Source: Planctomycetota bacterium (lineage in GTDB: Bacteria; Planctomycetota; Planctomycetia; Planctomycetales; Planctomycetaceae). From it: 64,000 bases of DNA. The DNA is taken from positions 1 through 64,000 of the forward strand of contig JAEZFD010000058.1 in assembly GCA_023417655.1 (NCBI GenBank), read 5' to 3'. The notes under the pieces were generated by a model. That model had not been told where the DNA came from, did not search any database, and saw nothing but the letters and a program-made list of their open reading frames with translations. Made by a program: the position numbers and the translations under genes. Shown here one piece after another: positions 12,603 through 22,602 of the stretch. Numbering within the stretch: the first letter of the stretch is position 1; each line of letters opens with the position of its first letter.

Positions 12603-13799
12603 TTACTTCAGGATCTTTGTGACGATCCCTGAACCGACAGTCCGGCCCCCTTCGCGAATCGCGAAGCGGCTTCCGTCTGTCAGAGCGACTGGCTTGATCA
12701 TCTCGACTTCGAGCTTCACGTTATCGCCAGGCATACACATTTCGGCATCGCCGAGCAGTTTCACGGCTCCCGTCACGTCGGTCGTGCGGAAGTAGAACTG
12801 TGGGCGATATCCGCTGAAGAACGGAGTCTTACGACCCCCTTCGTCCTTGCTCAGCACGTAAACTTCAGCTTCGAAGGTGGTGTGAGGCTTGATGCTGTTT
12901 GGAGCAGCAAGGACCTGTCCACGTTCCACGTCTTCCTTCTTGGTTCCGCGGAGCAGGATCCCGACGTTATCGCCGGCTTCACCGCGTTCCATCAGCTTGC
13001 GGAACATTTCGACGCCGGTACAGGTCGTTTCCTGAGTGTCCCGGAGACCGATGATCTGGACCTTGTCGGAAACCTTGATCACGCCGCGTTCAATACGACC
13101 GGTGACCACAGTTCCGCGACCTTCGATTGAGAACACGTCTTCGATTGCCATCAGGAATGGCTTGTCGACTTCGCGAGCTGGTTCTGGAATGTCAGAATCC
13201 AGAGCGTCCATCAGCTTGCCGATGCAAGCGTTCTTTTCTGGGTCAGCCGGATTATCCAAGGCTGGCTTGGCGGATCCACGGATGATCGTGACGTCGTCGC
13301 CTGGGAAGTCGTACTTGTTGAGCAGGTCGCGAACTTCCATCTCGACGAGTTCAAGCAGTTCTTCGTCGTCGACGAGATCGCACTTGTTCAGGAACACCAC
13401 CAGAGCGGGGACGTTCACTTGACGGGCAAGCAGAATGTGCTCGCGAGTCTGTGGCATCGGTCCGTCTGCAGCGGAAACCACCAGGATCGCACCGTCCATC
13501 TGGGCGGCACCGGTGATCATGTTCTTAATGTAATCCGCGTGGCCCGGGCAGTCGATGTGGGCGTAGTGGCGGTTTGGAGATTCGTATTCAACGTGTGACA
13601 CAGCGATGGTCACGGTCTTGGTTTCGTCGCGAACCGTACCGCCCTTGGCGACTTCGGAGTACGCGATTGGAGTGGCCAGCCCTTTTGTGGCCTGCACAGC
13701 CAGGATGGATGCGGTCAGTGTCGTTTTACCATGGTCGATGTGACCGATCGTTCCGACGTTGACGTGCGGTTTTGTCCTCTGAAATGTTTCCTTCGCCAT
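12603..13799 (-). CDS. tuf: Translation elongation factor Tu
   Basis: GTPase that brings aminoacyl-tRNA to the ribosome, 398 aa. The P-loop is GHIDHGKT, the G3 box DCPGH and the G4 box NKCD. Domains 2 and 3 are typical (VFSIEGRGTVVTGRIERGV and GYRPQFYFRTTDVTG). The ATG at 13799 has GGAG 8 nt upstream; the frame extends further only into the tRNA genes. The odd part is switch I: the common motif RGITIN is replaced by TKTVTIAVSHVEYES, and the preceding acidic loop reads AKGGTVRDE. The Mg-binding Thr of ITI appears kept as VTI. I recall the same variant in Rhodopirellula EF-Tu, so it is probably a lineage trait. Confidence 0.98.
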   Translation of the reverse strand: MAKETFQRTKPHVNVGTIGHIDHGKTTLTASILAVQATKGLATPIAYSEVAKGGTVRDETKTVTIAVSHVEYESPNRHYAHIDCPGHADYIKNMITGAAQMDGAILVVSAADGPMPQTREHILLARQVNVPALVVFLNKCDLVDDEELLELVEMEVRDLLNKYDFPGDDVTIIRGSAKPALDNPADPEKNACIGKLMDALDSDIPEPAREVDKPFLMAIEDVFSIEGRGTVVTGRIERGVIKVSDKVQIIGLRDTQETTCTGVEMFRKLMERGEAGDNVGILLRGTKKEDVERGQVLAAPNSIKPHTTFEAEVYVLSKDEGGRKTPFFSGYRPQFYFRTTDVTGAVKLLGDAEMCMPGDNVKLEVEMIKPVALTDGSRFAIREGGRTVGSGIVTKILK

Positions 13800-13925
13800 G
13801 ATTAGCGCTCCAAAACTCCCGATAACCTTCGACAAATATTCATGCGGTCGTGATGTCCCGCACCAATCCTTAGAGTCCTGCGGAACACCCGCAAACACTC
13901 CGTGACAAAACCGGACGGACCGGTA

Positions 13926-13998
13926 AGCTGCTGGTGGGATTTGAACCCACGACCTCGTCCTTACCAAGGACGCACTCTACCGGCTGAGCTACAGCAGC
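13926..13998 (-). tRNA. tRNA-Thr (anticodon GGT)
   Basis: Acceptor GCTGCTG/CAGCAGC, D-arm GCTCAGCCGGTAGAGT, anticodon stem CGTCC/GGACG around TTGGTAA, and T-arm GTGGGTTCAAATCCCAC. It lies directly upstream of tuf, matching the position of E. coli thrT. The 3' CCA is not encoded. Confidence 0.97.
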
Positions 13999-14060
13999 GA
14001 CGTTCGGATTTGCCTGCCTGACCATTTGACCGGAGTCTGATCAATTCAGGCTTTTTGAAA

Positions 14061-14132
<72 letters not shown>

Positions 14133-14285
14133 GTTGATGGTGTCTCGTGTACGAGAGCACAATCCAGGACTTCTTTGGGACGGCTTGGGCTGGTGAACCC
14201 GGTTTCGGTGAAGTTGCTTCACTGAAACTGCCGTCCTCAATAACGATCACACGGTTGCGGCGACCGTGTGGTCTGATCGGAAAAA

Positions 14286-14367
14286 TGGGGGCGGAAGGAT
14301 TCGAACCTTCGAAGGCAGAGCCACCAGATTTACAGTCTGGCCCCATTGGCCGCTCGGGCACACCCCC
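14286..14367 (-). tRNA. tRNA-Tyr (anticodon GTA)
   Basis: Type II tRNA of 82 nt with a long variable arm: acceptor GGGGGTG/CGCCCCC, anticodon stem CCAGA/TCTGG around CTGTAAA, and T-arm AAGGTTCGAATCCTT. A T-run follows the 3' end instead of CCA. Its position is equivalent to E. coli tyrU. Confidence 0.97.
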
Positions 14368-14499
14368 TTGATTCCGGTATTCGAGTCGATCAGGTCGCTC
14401 GGCGTCAATGACATCACAAAAGTTTTGTGAAGGTTGACGATTTGAGACTGCTACCGCAGGGGGATCCTGTGGAAACTGTTCTCTCATTTCGCTTCGAAA

Positions 14500-14571
14500 A
14501 GCTAGCGGAGGGATTTGAACCCACAACCGCCGGTTTACAAAACCGGTGCTCTGCCGTTGAGCTACGCTAGC
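14500..14571 (-). tRNA. tRNA-Thr (anticodon TGT)
   Basis: Acceptor GCTAGCG/CGCTAGC, D-arm GCTCAACGGCAGAGC, anticodon stem CCGGT/ACCGG around TTTGTAA, and T-arm GTGGGTTCAAATCCC. It is the first gene of the tRNA-tuf transcription unit, equivalent to E. coli thrU. Confidence 0.97.
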
Positions 14572-14595
14572 GGTGAACCGGAATGTAAGCCGCGA

Positions 14596-14623
14596 AGTAT
14601 AGCGGGAGTCATTCACCTTGCAA
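14596..14623 (-). promoter_or_regulatory. Promoter of the tRNA-tuf operon
   Basis: On the minus strand TTGCAA (14623-14618) and TATACT (14601-14596) are separated by 16 nt. The expected transcript start is about 17 nt before the first tRNA. A GC-rich stretch just after the -10 box (CGCGGC) resembles the discriminator of stringently controlled stable-RNA promoters; that control is inferred. Confidence 0.7.
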
Positions 14624-15102
14624 GCACAAACGGGGTGATGCTTGTTCTCACGAGAAGTTCGCGCTTTTCGATCGAGAAAACGCTGCGGCTCCGTGGCTGT
14701 TGTTTGCTCATTCTAGGGTGCGGAGCCCAAAGTTTTCACCATTCATGACTGTTGGTTTTTGGCAACGGTGGTGGTGCGTTGTGGCGAGTCGCTGGAAGTG
14801 GAGAGCCGGTAAGTGGATAGGGCGAGAAGTTCTGTGGTTGTGTTTGGCTGATGTTGCTTTCGGGGGACGGTGATTGAGATGCGAGACATTCTGTGTATGA
14901 GATGTTAGGAAAAATAATCGAGTGGTAAGTCGGCAGTAAATAAGAGGTTGCGGCGAGGTGGTTGCGGTGGTGAAACCTTCTGTTCAGAGAGCTGGCATTC
15001 ACTCTGCTTTACAGGCTGTTGTGGCGGTCAAACAGATGGCCGTCCTGGCAGCGGAAGCAGAACACAAATCTCTCGAACAGATTTTCCTTTTAGGGGTGCA
15101 GC
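14624..15102. other. Divergent intergenic region
   Basis: This region separates the minus-strand tRNA-tuf operon from the plus-strand pilin-like gene. I found no open frame with recognisable features and no tRNA or clear terminator. The last bases (AGGGG before 15103) form the ribosome binding site of the next gene. Confidence 0.5.
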
Positions 15103-15420
15103 ATGACCTTTCTCGCGACTCAGTTATTGCAGGATGAAGCCGGTTTCATCGTTTCCGCAGAACTTGTTCTTGTCTCCACGATTCTGGTCATCGGGATGGT
15201 GGTAGGGCTCTCGGAAGTCGCGAATGGAATTAATGAAGAGCTGGAAGACGTTGGTGCGGCCTTCGGTGCGATTAACCAGTCCTACTGTTTCTCGGGCTTC
15301 AGTGGGCACAAGGGGTCGACTTATGGCAGCAGTTTCAAGGATGAGGCGGACTACTGTGACGGTCAGTTTGATATCACTTGCGACGCTGGACCTGTTCCTG
15401 AAGGTCACAAGCGTTGGTAG
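15103..15420 (+). CDS. Flp/TadE-like small pilin candidate
   Basis: Protein of 105 aa with a short leader ending in DEAGF, then one hydrophobic helix (VSAELVLVSTILVIGMVVGL, residues 17-36). The layout resembles Flp-type pilins, which carry D/E-x-G before a hydrophobic helix and are cut by a prepilin peptidase. The Cys/Gly-rich tail (four cysteines, for example YCFSGFSGH and YCDGQFDITCD) is longer than in classical Flp. AGGGG precedes the ATG. No tad/cpa assembly genes are adjacent, so it would depend on machinery elsewhere. It could also be another class III signal-anchor protein; the family call is tentative. Confidence 0.6.
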   Translation: MTFLATQLLQDEAGFIVSAELVLVSTILVIGMVVGLSEVANGINEELEDVGAAFGAINQSYCFSGFSGHKGSTYGSSFKDEADYCDGQFDITCDAGPVPEGHKRW

Positions 15421-15525
15421 GCCTCCGGCTTCAAAAGTAGCGGGGGGATGCTGACCGGGGATTCGAGGAGAAGCACTTCGTTTCGGATCGCATGGTCGGG
15501 CGAAATTGATTGAAATTGGATTACG

Positions 15526-15564
15526 AAAAAACCTCGCCCAACGTGCTTGTTGGCGAGGTTTTTT
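15526..15564. terminator. Bidirectional intrinsic terminator
   Basis: AAAAAACCTCGCC and GGCGAGGTTTTTT form a near-perfect stem extended by CAAC/GTTG with one bulged C. A-run and T-run on both sides let it serve the plus-strand pilin-like gene and the minus-strand leuD, which converge here. Confidence 0.9.
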
Positions 15565-15597
15565 GCATTTCAGAATGGGCATCACGCGATGCGGAAA

Positions 15598-16194
15598 TTA
15601 TGTCGCAGCGTAATGATTCAGGTAAGGCAATGAGCTCATCTTGCTGTTGATCTGAGCGTCGTTTGCCAGCAGTTGTCCCAAGAAGTCCCACTGTCCGGTG
15701 GTCAGTGCCTCTTGAGCGCTTTTCGGCATGGATGCCTGAACGGTCTGTCCATCGAATTTGATGGTCAATGATTTCAAGTCGATGTCGAGCTGCAGATCAG
15801 GATTTGCCTGAATGGCAGCGTTCAGCTTCTCGAGATCAGCACGGCTGGCGGTGAGCGGAGCAACCCCCAGCGAGATGCAGTTTCCGAAGAAAATCTCCGC
15901 GAAAGATTCTGCGACAACAGCCTGCAGTCCCCAGCGCATCAGCGACTGAGGGGCATGTTCCCGACTTGAGCCGCAGCCGAAATTCCGCCCTGAGACGAGA
16001 ATCTTCGCCTGACGGAAGCGAGGGTCGTTAAATGGGTGCGAAGGATCCTGCTGCCGGTCATCTTCAAAGGCATGCTCTCCAATTCCTTCAAAGGTGACGC
16101 ATCGGAGGAACCGGGCCGGAATGATGCGGTCGGTATCGATGTCGTCCAGAAGCACGGAGATGCCGGGACCGGAAATCTGTTCAACACACTGCAT
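15598..16194 (-). CDS. leuD: 3-isopropylmalate dehydratase small subunit
   Basis: Small subunit of the leucine-pathway isomerase that turns 2-isopropylmalate into 3-isopropylmalate together with LeuC. The protein has 198 aa, a normal length. It has the swivel-domain motifs DDIDTDRIIPARFL and GRNFGCGSSREHAPQSL (substrate-binding loop), followed by FFGNCISLGVAPL. The ATG at 16194 has no obvious ribosome binding site; the frame is open further upstream without a better start. leuC is not adjacent in this window. A terminator follows the stop codon. Confidence 0.95.
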   Translation of the reverse strand: MQCVEQISGPGISVLLDDIDTDRIIPARFLRCVTFEGIGEHAFEDDRQQDPSHPFNDPRFRQAKILVSGRNFGCGSSREHAPQSLMRWGLQAVVAESFAEIFFGNCISLGVAPLTASRADLEKLNAAIQANPDLQLDIDLKSLTIKFDGQTVQASMPKSAQEALTTGQWDFLGQLLANDAQINSKMSSLPYLNHYAAT

Positions 16195-16325
16195 GAGAAA
16201 CCGCGGGTCTGAAGAATCGTGGATGTCAGTCCAGAAATTGTAGACATTCGCGGGAGGGATGCCAGCATTCCGCGAGGCGGCGTCTTTTACCGATTCAATC
16301 GGGCTTGGAGTGCGCTCCGGCTCCC

Positions 16326-16739
16326 TTACTTTGATGTCAATTCAAACGGGAAATTGTTCTTCTCGCCGGCTTTGACTTCAGCGGTCAGCTCTGAGTTTTC
16401 GTTGTATTTCTTTGGGATATACATTTCGCCAACAGGTTCGGGGGTGCCGTTCGAGTTGTCGAATTTCCCTGGGATAATGCGAGATGCTGTGATTTCCACC
16501 CGCATTTTTCCGGGGGAGCATTTCAAGGAATATTGTCCGTTCTTGATTTCGCCAGAAAAGCCCTGCTGGCCCCCTTCGAGTTCGCGGAACAGAATTCGGC
16601 CAGTTTCAACAGGGGCTCCATCGAGCTTCACCTCACCAGAGGCGGTGACTTCGTTGGAAGTAGACGATTGCCCACAGCCTGCAGTGATCATGCAGAGGGA
16701 CAGGAACAAGGCGCAGCTCAAGAGTGAGTTCAGTTTCAT
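16326..16739 (-). CDS. Small Ig-like/carboxypeptidase-regulatory-like lipoprotein
   Basis: Protein of 137 aa with a lipoprotein signal peptide (MKLNSLLSCALFLSLCMITA then GC as the lipobox Cys). The mature part is a single beta-sandwich-like domain starting VTASGEVKLDGAPVETGRILF, typical of small planctomycete lipoproteins with a carboxypeptidase-regulatory-like fold, ending AGEKNNFPFELTSK. It follows two DUF1559 genes on the same strand; the same pairing recurs at 53989-55701. It probably sits in the cell envelope. No enzymatic motif is visible. Confidence 0.8.
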   Translation of the reverse strand: MKLNSLLSCALFLSLCMITAGCGQSSTSNEVTASGEVKLDGAPVETGRILFRELEGGQQGFSGEIKNGQYSLKCSPGKMRVEITASRIIPGKFDNSNGTPEPVGEMYIPKKYNENSELTAEVKAGEKNNFPFELTSK

Positions 16740-16910
16740 TGTGATTCTGTGGGATTTGGTTGTGGAGGCGGTCGGAAGAAAAATCCGTCGCCGGATTCAG
16801 GTGGCCCCAAAGCCGACGACGGGTGAATTCAACGGAGAGTCGGTCTGCCACGAGCAGTGTTTCGCTTGGTGAAAAACAGGCTCCTGGCAGACGCGATCGA
16901 ATGATTGGTC

Positions 16911-17981
<1,071 letters not shown>

Positions 17982-18660
17982 AGAGAGTTCCATTCAGAAA
18001 TCGGGATGAAGAAGCGAAAGATCCAAGAATCGGCAAGAGAGTTCCGAGAGGAGGGATGCCGTGATCACGGTATCCCTTCCATTTGCTATTTTAGTGCCGT
18101 AGATCAAAGAGACTGCATTATTAGATAATTTTCGAATGTGCGATGAAAATGCGCACATGAGCGAATAGTTCGCCTACGAATTAGTAGGTGGAGTATGCAC
18201 CCCTTCACAAAAAACAGGCACCAGATTCCTCCGATGATCGATTCATCTTAGAGCGAGGATCTGTCAAATATCTGACAATGCCAATTTCGGCGAGCATCTG
18301 GACGGACTCAAGTGGTCTTCCAGATCCGTCGAGTGTCCAGAGTGGAAAGCACTGCATTTCTGGTGACTAATCGAACGCGAACTAAAGAAGGTGTCGTCGA
18401 ATAGAGTCATTTAAGTGTTCATCTGCACGCTCATGGAGGAGGTGGTTTCAATGTGAGGACACATCTGGCAGCCCCGAGCCGATCGCCTCCCTAGCCCAGG
18501 CTTTTTTCGGGATTTTGGGAGGCGATATCGGCTCATGGAGAGCATGAGATCACTGGGGCAGAGCAATGTGCTTTCCCTCGCACCCACGCAGCGAGTGTCT
18601 CAACTGATAAATGACTCAGTTCCGCATGGCAGGGATGGGCAGATTCAAGAGCGAGATCGT
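17982..18660. other. Intergenic region with an imperfect inverted repeat
   Basis: About 680 bp without a supported gene between two DUF1559 paralogs. It contains a long hairpin at 18476-18534: GAGCCGAT-C-GCCTCCC pairs with GGGAGGC-GAT-ATCGGCTC around a 25-nt loop. No T-run follows on either strand, so a plain terminator role is doubtful. Confidence 0.5.
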
Positions 18661-19728
18661 CTAGAACTCGCCGATGACCTGTCCATCTGAGCGGAGGCCC
18701 AGTTTGAGCCAGGTCTGGCGATCAATGTTGTCCGAGATGAACTTCACTGATCCGTCGGCCATCGTGGCTTGAACACCCCCGGTGTGATAGCTGCGTGCGA
18801 AGTTCCAGCGACCAATGAGGCCACCTGCCTGCCCGTTTTCGCAGGGAGCACCTTTGGGGGCCCCTGTGTAGATCTCGGCTTTGCAGGAATAGACGCGATC
18901 GGCGACCGATGTGTTTGGGATCTCGGCGACTGAGAATCCGTATGCGCCGTGAGGTCCACCGCCCCAATAGCCCCCCAGTTCGCCCCAGCTGCTGCCGCTG
19001 GGGATTCCTCGGATGATACCTTCTGAGAACAGCAGGATGTTCGTGGTGCCATCTGTGCAATCGCGAAGAGAATATTTCGACCGAAGGCCGAACAATCCGC
19101 CGGGGTTCGCGCCGGTCATATTCCGGTCTGTGACCGTAATGACGCCATTGGAGCCGACGGACCACGTGTTCCCGGCCCCTGCATTGACTGCATAGTTCCC
19201 TTGGAAAATCTCCTGGTATCCGCTGCCGCCATACCCTGGCGAAGAGCCGTCAGATGGGCAGGTGAAGACTGCAATGGGAGTCTGTGGGATCTTTCTGACT
19301 TGAAGGTCTGCGGCCGACCGGCTCATCTCGTGGATGTACGGCGTTCGGTCGGCCTCATACATGTTCGACATTGCGGACTGTTCGAGCTGCGGCAGGATGC
19401 GCTGAAACCAGCTGTCACGTTTGTGGGTCGCTCCATCGGAATCAGTTGTGAAACCGTAAGGGAAGACCAGGTGTGTGTCGTGGTAGTTGTGCATGGCGAG
19501 GCCAAGCTGCTTCAGGTTGTTCTTGCAGCTTGAGCGACGGGCGGCTTCACGTGCCTGCTGGACCGCGGGGAGAAGCAATGCAATCAGCACTGCAATAATG
19601 GCAATGACGACCAGCAGCTCAATCAGAGTGAACGCCTGAAACCGGTGTCGTTTCGCCGTGTGAACTGTCGAGTCGCCGCGACGGGCCGAATGCCACGGGC
19701 TGACTCTGGTGGGCTGTGAAGAGAGCAT
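18661..19728 (-). CDS. DUF1559 prepilin-like protein (copy A)
   Basis: Protein of 355 aa. After a 30-residue basic leader comes FTLIELLVVIAIIAVLIALLLP, identical to copy B, then the EAARRSSCKNNLKQLGLAMHNYHD block. The C-terminal half (GGYWGGGPHGAYGFSVAE, SYHTGGVQATMADGSVKFIS, RQTWLKLGLRSDGQVIGEF) closely follows copy B, showing a tandem duplication. AGGA lies 8 nt before the ATG. It is probably cut by a prepilin peptidase and held in the envelope; the precise role of DUF1559 proteins is unknown. Confidence 0.9.
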   Translation of the reverse strand: MLSSQPTRVSPWHSARRGDSTVHTAKRHRFQAFTLIELLVVIAIIAVLIALLLPAVQQAREAARRSSCKNNLKQLGLAMHNYHDTHLVFPYGFTTDSDGATHKRDSWFQRILPQLEQSAMSNMYEADRTPYIHEMSRSAADLQVRKIPQTPIAVFTCPSDGSSPGYGGSGYQEIFQGNYAVNAGAGNTWSVGSNGVITVTDRNMTGANPGGLFGLRSKYSLRDCTDGTTNILLFSEGIIRGIPSGSSWGELGGYWGGGPHGAYGFSVAEIPNTSVADRVYSCKAEIYTGAPKGAPCENGQAGGLIGRWNFARSYHTGGVQATMADGSVKFISDNIDRQTWLKLGLRSDGQVIGEF

Positions 19729-20231
19729 GTTCTCGATCCTGCTAGAAAATAAAACGACAGAACGTTGGATGGGACAGAGAAATGGTGAGCAGATGGACGC
19801 TCAAAAGAGTTCGTACGGTTCGTTCAGGAATGAGAAAAGTGAAACATTCCCACAAGAACAAATCGTGAGTGATCTATATGTCCGAAAGCCGAAAAGAGCA
19901 AGGTTTCTTCGACGGATAGTTGATGGAAGTCATTGGCGAGGCAGTTTTTGCAAACGGACGGAATATTCGTTGCCGCAATGCAAAGGGGCCAGTCCACTCC
20001 TGCTCTAGCCAACAAAAGTCGCAGGCGAGCTAACGATGGATTCGTACGCGATTAGAAGGCGGCACGCGGTCCCGTATCCTGCTTTTTATGATTTCCGTTT
20101 AGACAGATACGGAAGGCGCACAGATGGAGAATGGCCTGTGCGTCAGCGGCGATGAGCGCAATTTCGACCCCGAGCGACCATGAGAGGGGCACCCTTTGTG
20201 AGCAGCCGGCGCCGGGGATGCCAGGAAGGCG
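19729..20231. other. Intergenic region
   Basis: About 500 bp between the stop of the beta-helix gene and the start of DUF1559 copy A, both on the minus strand. I found no supported gene, strong hairpin or tRNA. The promoter of copy A should be here, but no clear boxes were recognised. Confidence 0.4.
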
Positions 20232-22340
20232 TCAACGGAGCAGCTTGGGAGGGGCGATCATCGGGGGATACTGGGTTGAAGCGGCTTTGGCTTTCCAGTC
20301 GTCATCTCCCGTCACACCGGCCTGCGCAGGGTCGAAGGGAACGAACCCGATCTTCTCGGCAGGGGAGTTTGGCTTCAGGCGAAAGTCATACTTCAGAGGG
20401 TCCACGAATCGAGGATCGAGAATGACCGAGTCAGTGTCTTTTCCGCTGGCTTGCCATTCTTTCGGTGACTTCCCTTTGAACTGCAACGGTTTGCCGTCGA
20501 GTCTCCAGTAAAGATTCTTGTTCATTCGCACTTTGTTGTCATGCCAGTTGCTGCCCAGCAGTTCGCCTTTGGTCCAGAACACGATATTGTTCTCAAAAGT
20601 GAACGAAATATGGTCCTCGACACGGGTTCGCTGGAGCTGCTGGTCTGTCCCGAATGCGAAGATGTTATTCCGGATCATGTTGTCTCGCCCGTAGTGCTGG
20701 TGAAAGCCCCCTGACTTTGTGTTGTAGACGAGGTTGTTCTCCATCGTGATGTTGGAGCTTCCTTCATCGGTGTAGAGCCCCCAGCCACCATAACTCCAGG
20801 AGAGGATGTCATGGATCACATTGTTGTTCACGGTGGTTCCGGGAGAGGGGCCGAGCGTGTAGACCCCGGCCATGTCACTCAGATAGCCCCAACCGATATG
20901 GTGAATGTGGTTGAAGTCGATCTTGTTGTTCTGTGCGAGACTCTGCTCATATCCCCAACGCCAGCCGACAGAAATCCCGGTGTAGTACAGGTCCGCGATT
21001 TCGTTGTGCGTGACTTTGTTGTCGCCACTCTGCCCGATCCAGACTCCGACTGCCGACCGGAGCAACCGACCCCCATGGCGGATGATGTTATTGTGGACCG
21101 TGATGCGGGAGGTTCGCTCTGCCGGTTCCGTTGCGATGCCGGTCTCACCGATGCGAACCCCTCCTGCTCCCAGATCTTCGAGCAGGGAGTGCTCCAGCGT
21201 GCAGTCTGTGCATCCCTTTCGGAACCAGATGGCGTAGCGGCCAACCTTGGAAATCTCGCAGTTTTCAAAACGGATTGCCTTGGCGCCGTCGACGTTGATC
21301 GCCGCGTCGATCGGGGACGCGGCCTGCGCAGGTCCAAAGCCTTTCTCAGGCGGATTCCAGAGACAGTGCGAGAACGTGATCCCTGAGAAAGTGAGATGAG
21401 AGACGAACTCATTCTTCCCCGGCTGGCCGGTGATCTGCATCAGGTGCGTCGCAACCGGGACAATGACTTCTGCGGACCCTTCGCTTTCTCCCGCTTCATA
21501 AAGGAGGTTGCCGTCAGGGGACAGCACGAACTCCCCCGGCCGATCCAAGGCATCAGGCACATTGGACAGAACATAGCCGACGTTCTTTTCGAGCTTATTG
21601 TGGCTCGCAAATTGAGGGCTGAAGAAGGTGAGTGTCCCTTTCACGACATCCGCGGAGTCCAGTCGTCGAATGGTGAAGTTCCACTTGTGATACAGATGGA
21701 TCTGCACCTGCCGGATCTGCTCGGGCGTCAGCTGACGCAATGTTTTGATGTCTTCCGGACGGACATGCAGAACATACTTGAATTTCCCCCGGTCCTGGTC
21801 TGCGGCATCTGACTCGAATTCCTCCGCCTTCAGAATGTAATTGAAGAACGTGTTCGGAGCCTGGGCCAGCACTCCGCGAGTGTTATTGACCCAGAATTCA
21901 GTGAGCTGACGGGGTTCTGGAACGATGGCGGAAACGTCCGCCTGAAAGAGTCGCGGGTTCACTGATGTCCAGTTCGTGACAGGTTGTCCGCCGCTGATGA
22001 TCGCCCCACCCGGCGAAGCCGACACATATCGGATCGGAGCTTCTTCCGTGCCTGTATCCTGTGGCTCGAAGAGAAGAGGGGTGGTGATTCGATAGACCCC
22101 GGGAGCAATCAGGACATCGACTGCTTCAGAGAGTTTGCCGGATTGTTTCAGCTTCCGGATTTGATCGCGAGCACCGGTGATCGTTGCGAGCGGACCATTC
22201 TCTCCACCGGCTTGAGGATCCGGTTGTTCCCCTGACCAGGCGTCGTTTCCGGCAGGATGAACATGCAGGACAACCGCCGCAGAAACACTGACCGAGGAAA
22301 GGGCAAACAGGACTCCCAGCATCCACAAGTGTCGAGTCAT
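20232..22340 (-). CDS. Secreted right-handed parallel beta-helix protein (GH141/polysaccharide-lyase-like)
   Basis: Protein of 702 aa with a Sec signal peptide (MTRHLWMLGVLFALSSVSVSA). Residues 25-75 (LHVHPAGNDAWSGEQPDPQA and GPLATITGARDQIRKLKQSG) form the capping motif seen in beta-helix carbohydrate-active enzymes. The central part, about residues 320-600, has repeated N-ladder and V/I-rich rungs (ITVHNNIIRHGG, INFDHIHH-like turns, NITMENNLVYNT, MIRNNIFAFG). The overall order, including REL/RQLTEFWVNNTRGVLAQAPN, resembles GH141-type proteins; I cannot assign substrate or catalytic residues. It probably degrades a plant or algal polysaccharide outside the cytoplasm. GGAG lies 12 nt before the ATG. 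Confidence 0.8.
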   Translation of the reverse strand: MTRHLWMLGVLFALSSVSVSAAVVLHVHPAGNDAWSGEQPDPQAGGENGPLATITGARDQIRKLKQSGKLSEAVDVLIAPGVYRITTPLLFEPQDTGTEEAPIRYVSASPGGAIISGGQPVTNWTSVNPRLFQADVSAIVPEPRQLTEFWVNNTRGVLAQAPNTFFNYILKAEEFESDAADQDRGKFKYVLHVRPEDIKTLRQLTPEQIRQVQIHLYHKWNFTIRRLDSADVVKGTLTFFSPQFASHNKLEKNVGYVLSNVPDALDRPGEFVLSPDGNLLYEAGESEGSAEVIVPVATHLMQITGQPGKNEFVSHLTFSGITFSHCLWNPPEKGFGPAQAASPIDAAINVDGAKAIRFENCEISKVGRYAIWFRKGCTDCTLEHSLLEDLGAGGVRIGETGIATEPAERTSRITVHNNIIRHGGRLLRSAVGVWIGQSGDNKVTHNEIADLYYTGISVGWRWGYEQSLAQNNKIDFNHIHHIGWGYLSDMAGVYTLGPSPGTTVNNNVIHDILSWSYGGWGLYTDEGSSNITMENNLVYNTKSGGFHQHYGRDNMIRNNIFAFGTDQQLQRTRVEDHISFTFENNIVFWTKGELLGSNWHDNKVRMNKNLYWRLDGKPLQFKGKSPKEWQASGKDTDSVILDPRFVDPLKYDFRLKPNSPAEKIGFVPFDPAQAGVTGDDDWKAKAASTQYPPMIAPPKLLR

Positions 22341-22602
22341 GGCCGTGGTAGTCTCCGTTATTGGACTCGAAGGGCGGCGGGCAACAGATCGGTCAGTAAA
22401 GAACAGAGACTGCTGTCGGTCTCCCGGTTGCAGGTTCAGCGCAGTTCCTGCGAACCGGGCGCAACGAGGGTGCCGTCAGCTTTGTTCGATAATTTTCTGG
22501 GTCTCATCGGTTTGCCCTGTCACCGTGATCATGGTCGATCTTGTTCGGAGGTCAACCCGCAGGTGTTTACGACATGGAAGTTGTTCCCGCACGTTCAGCG
22601 GT

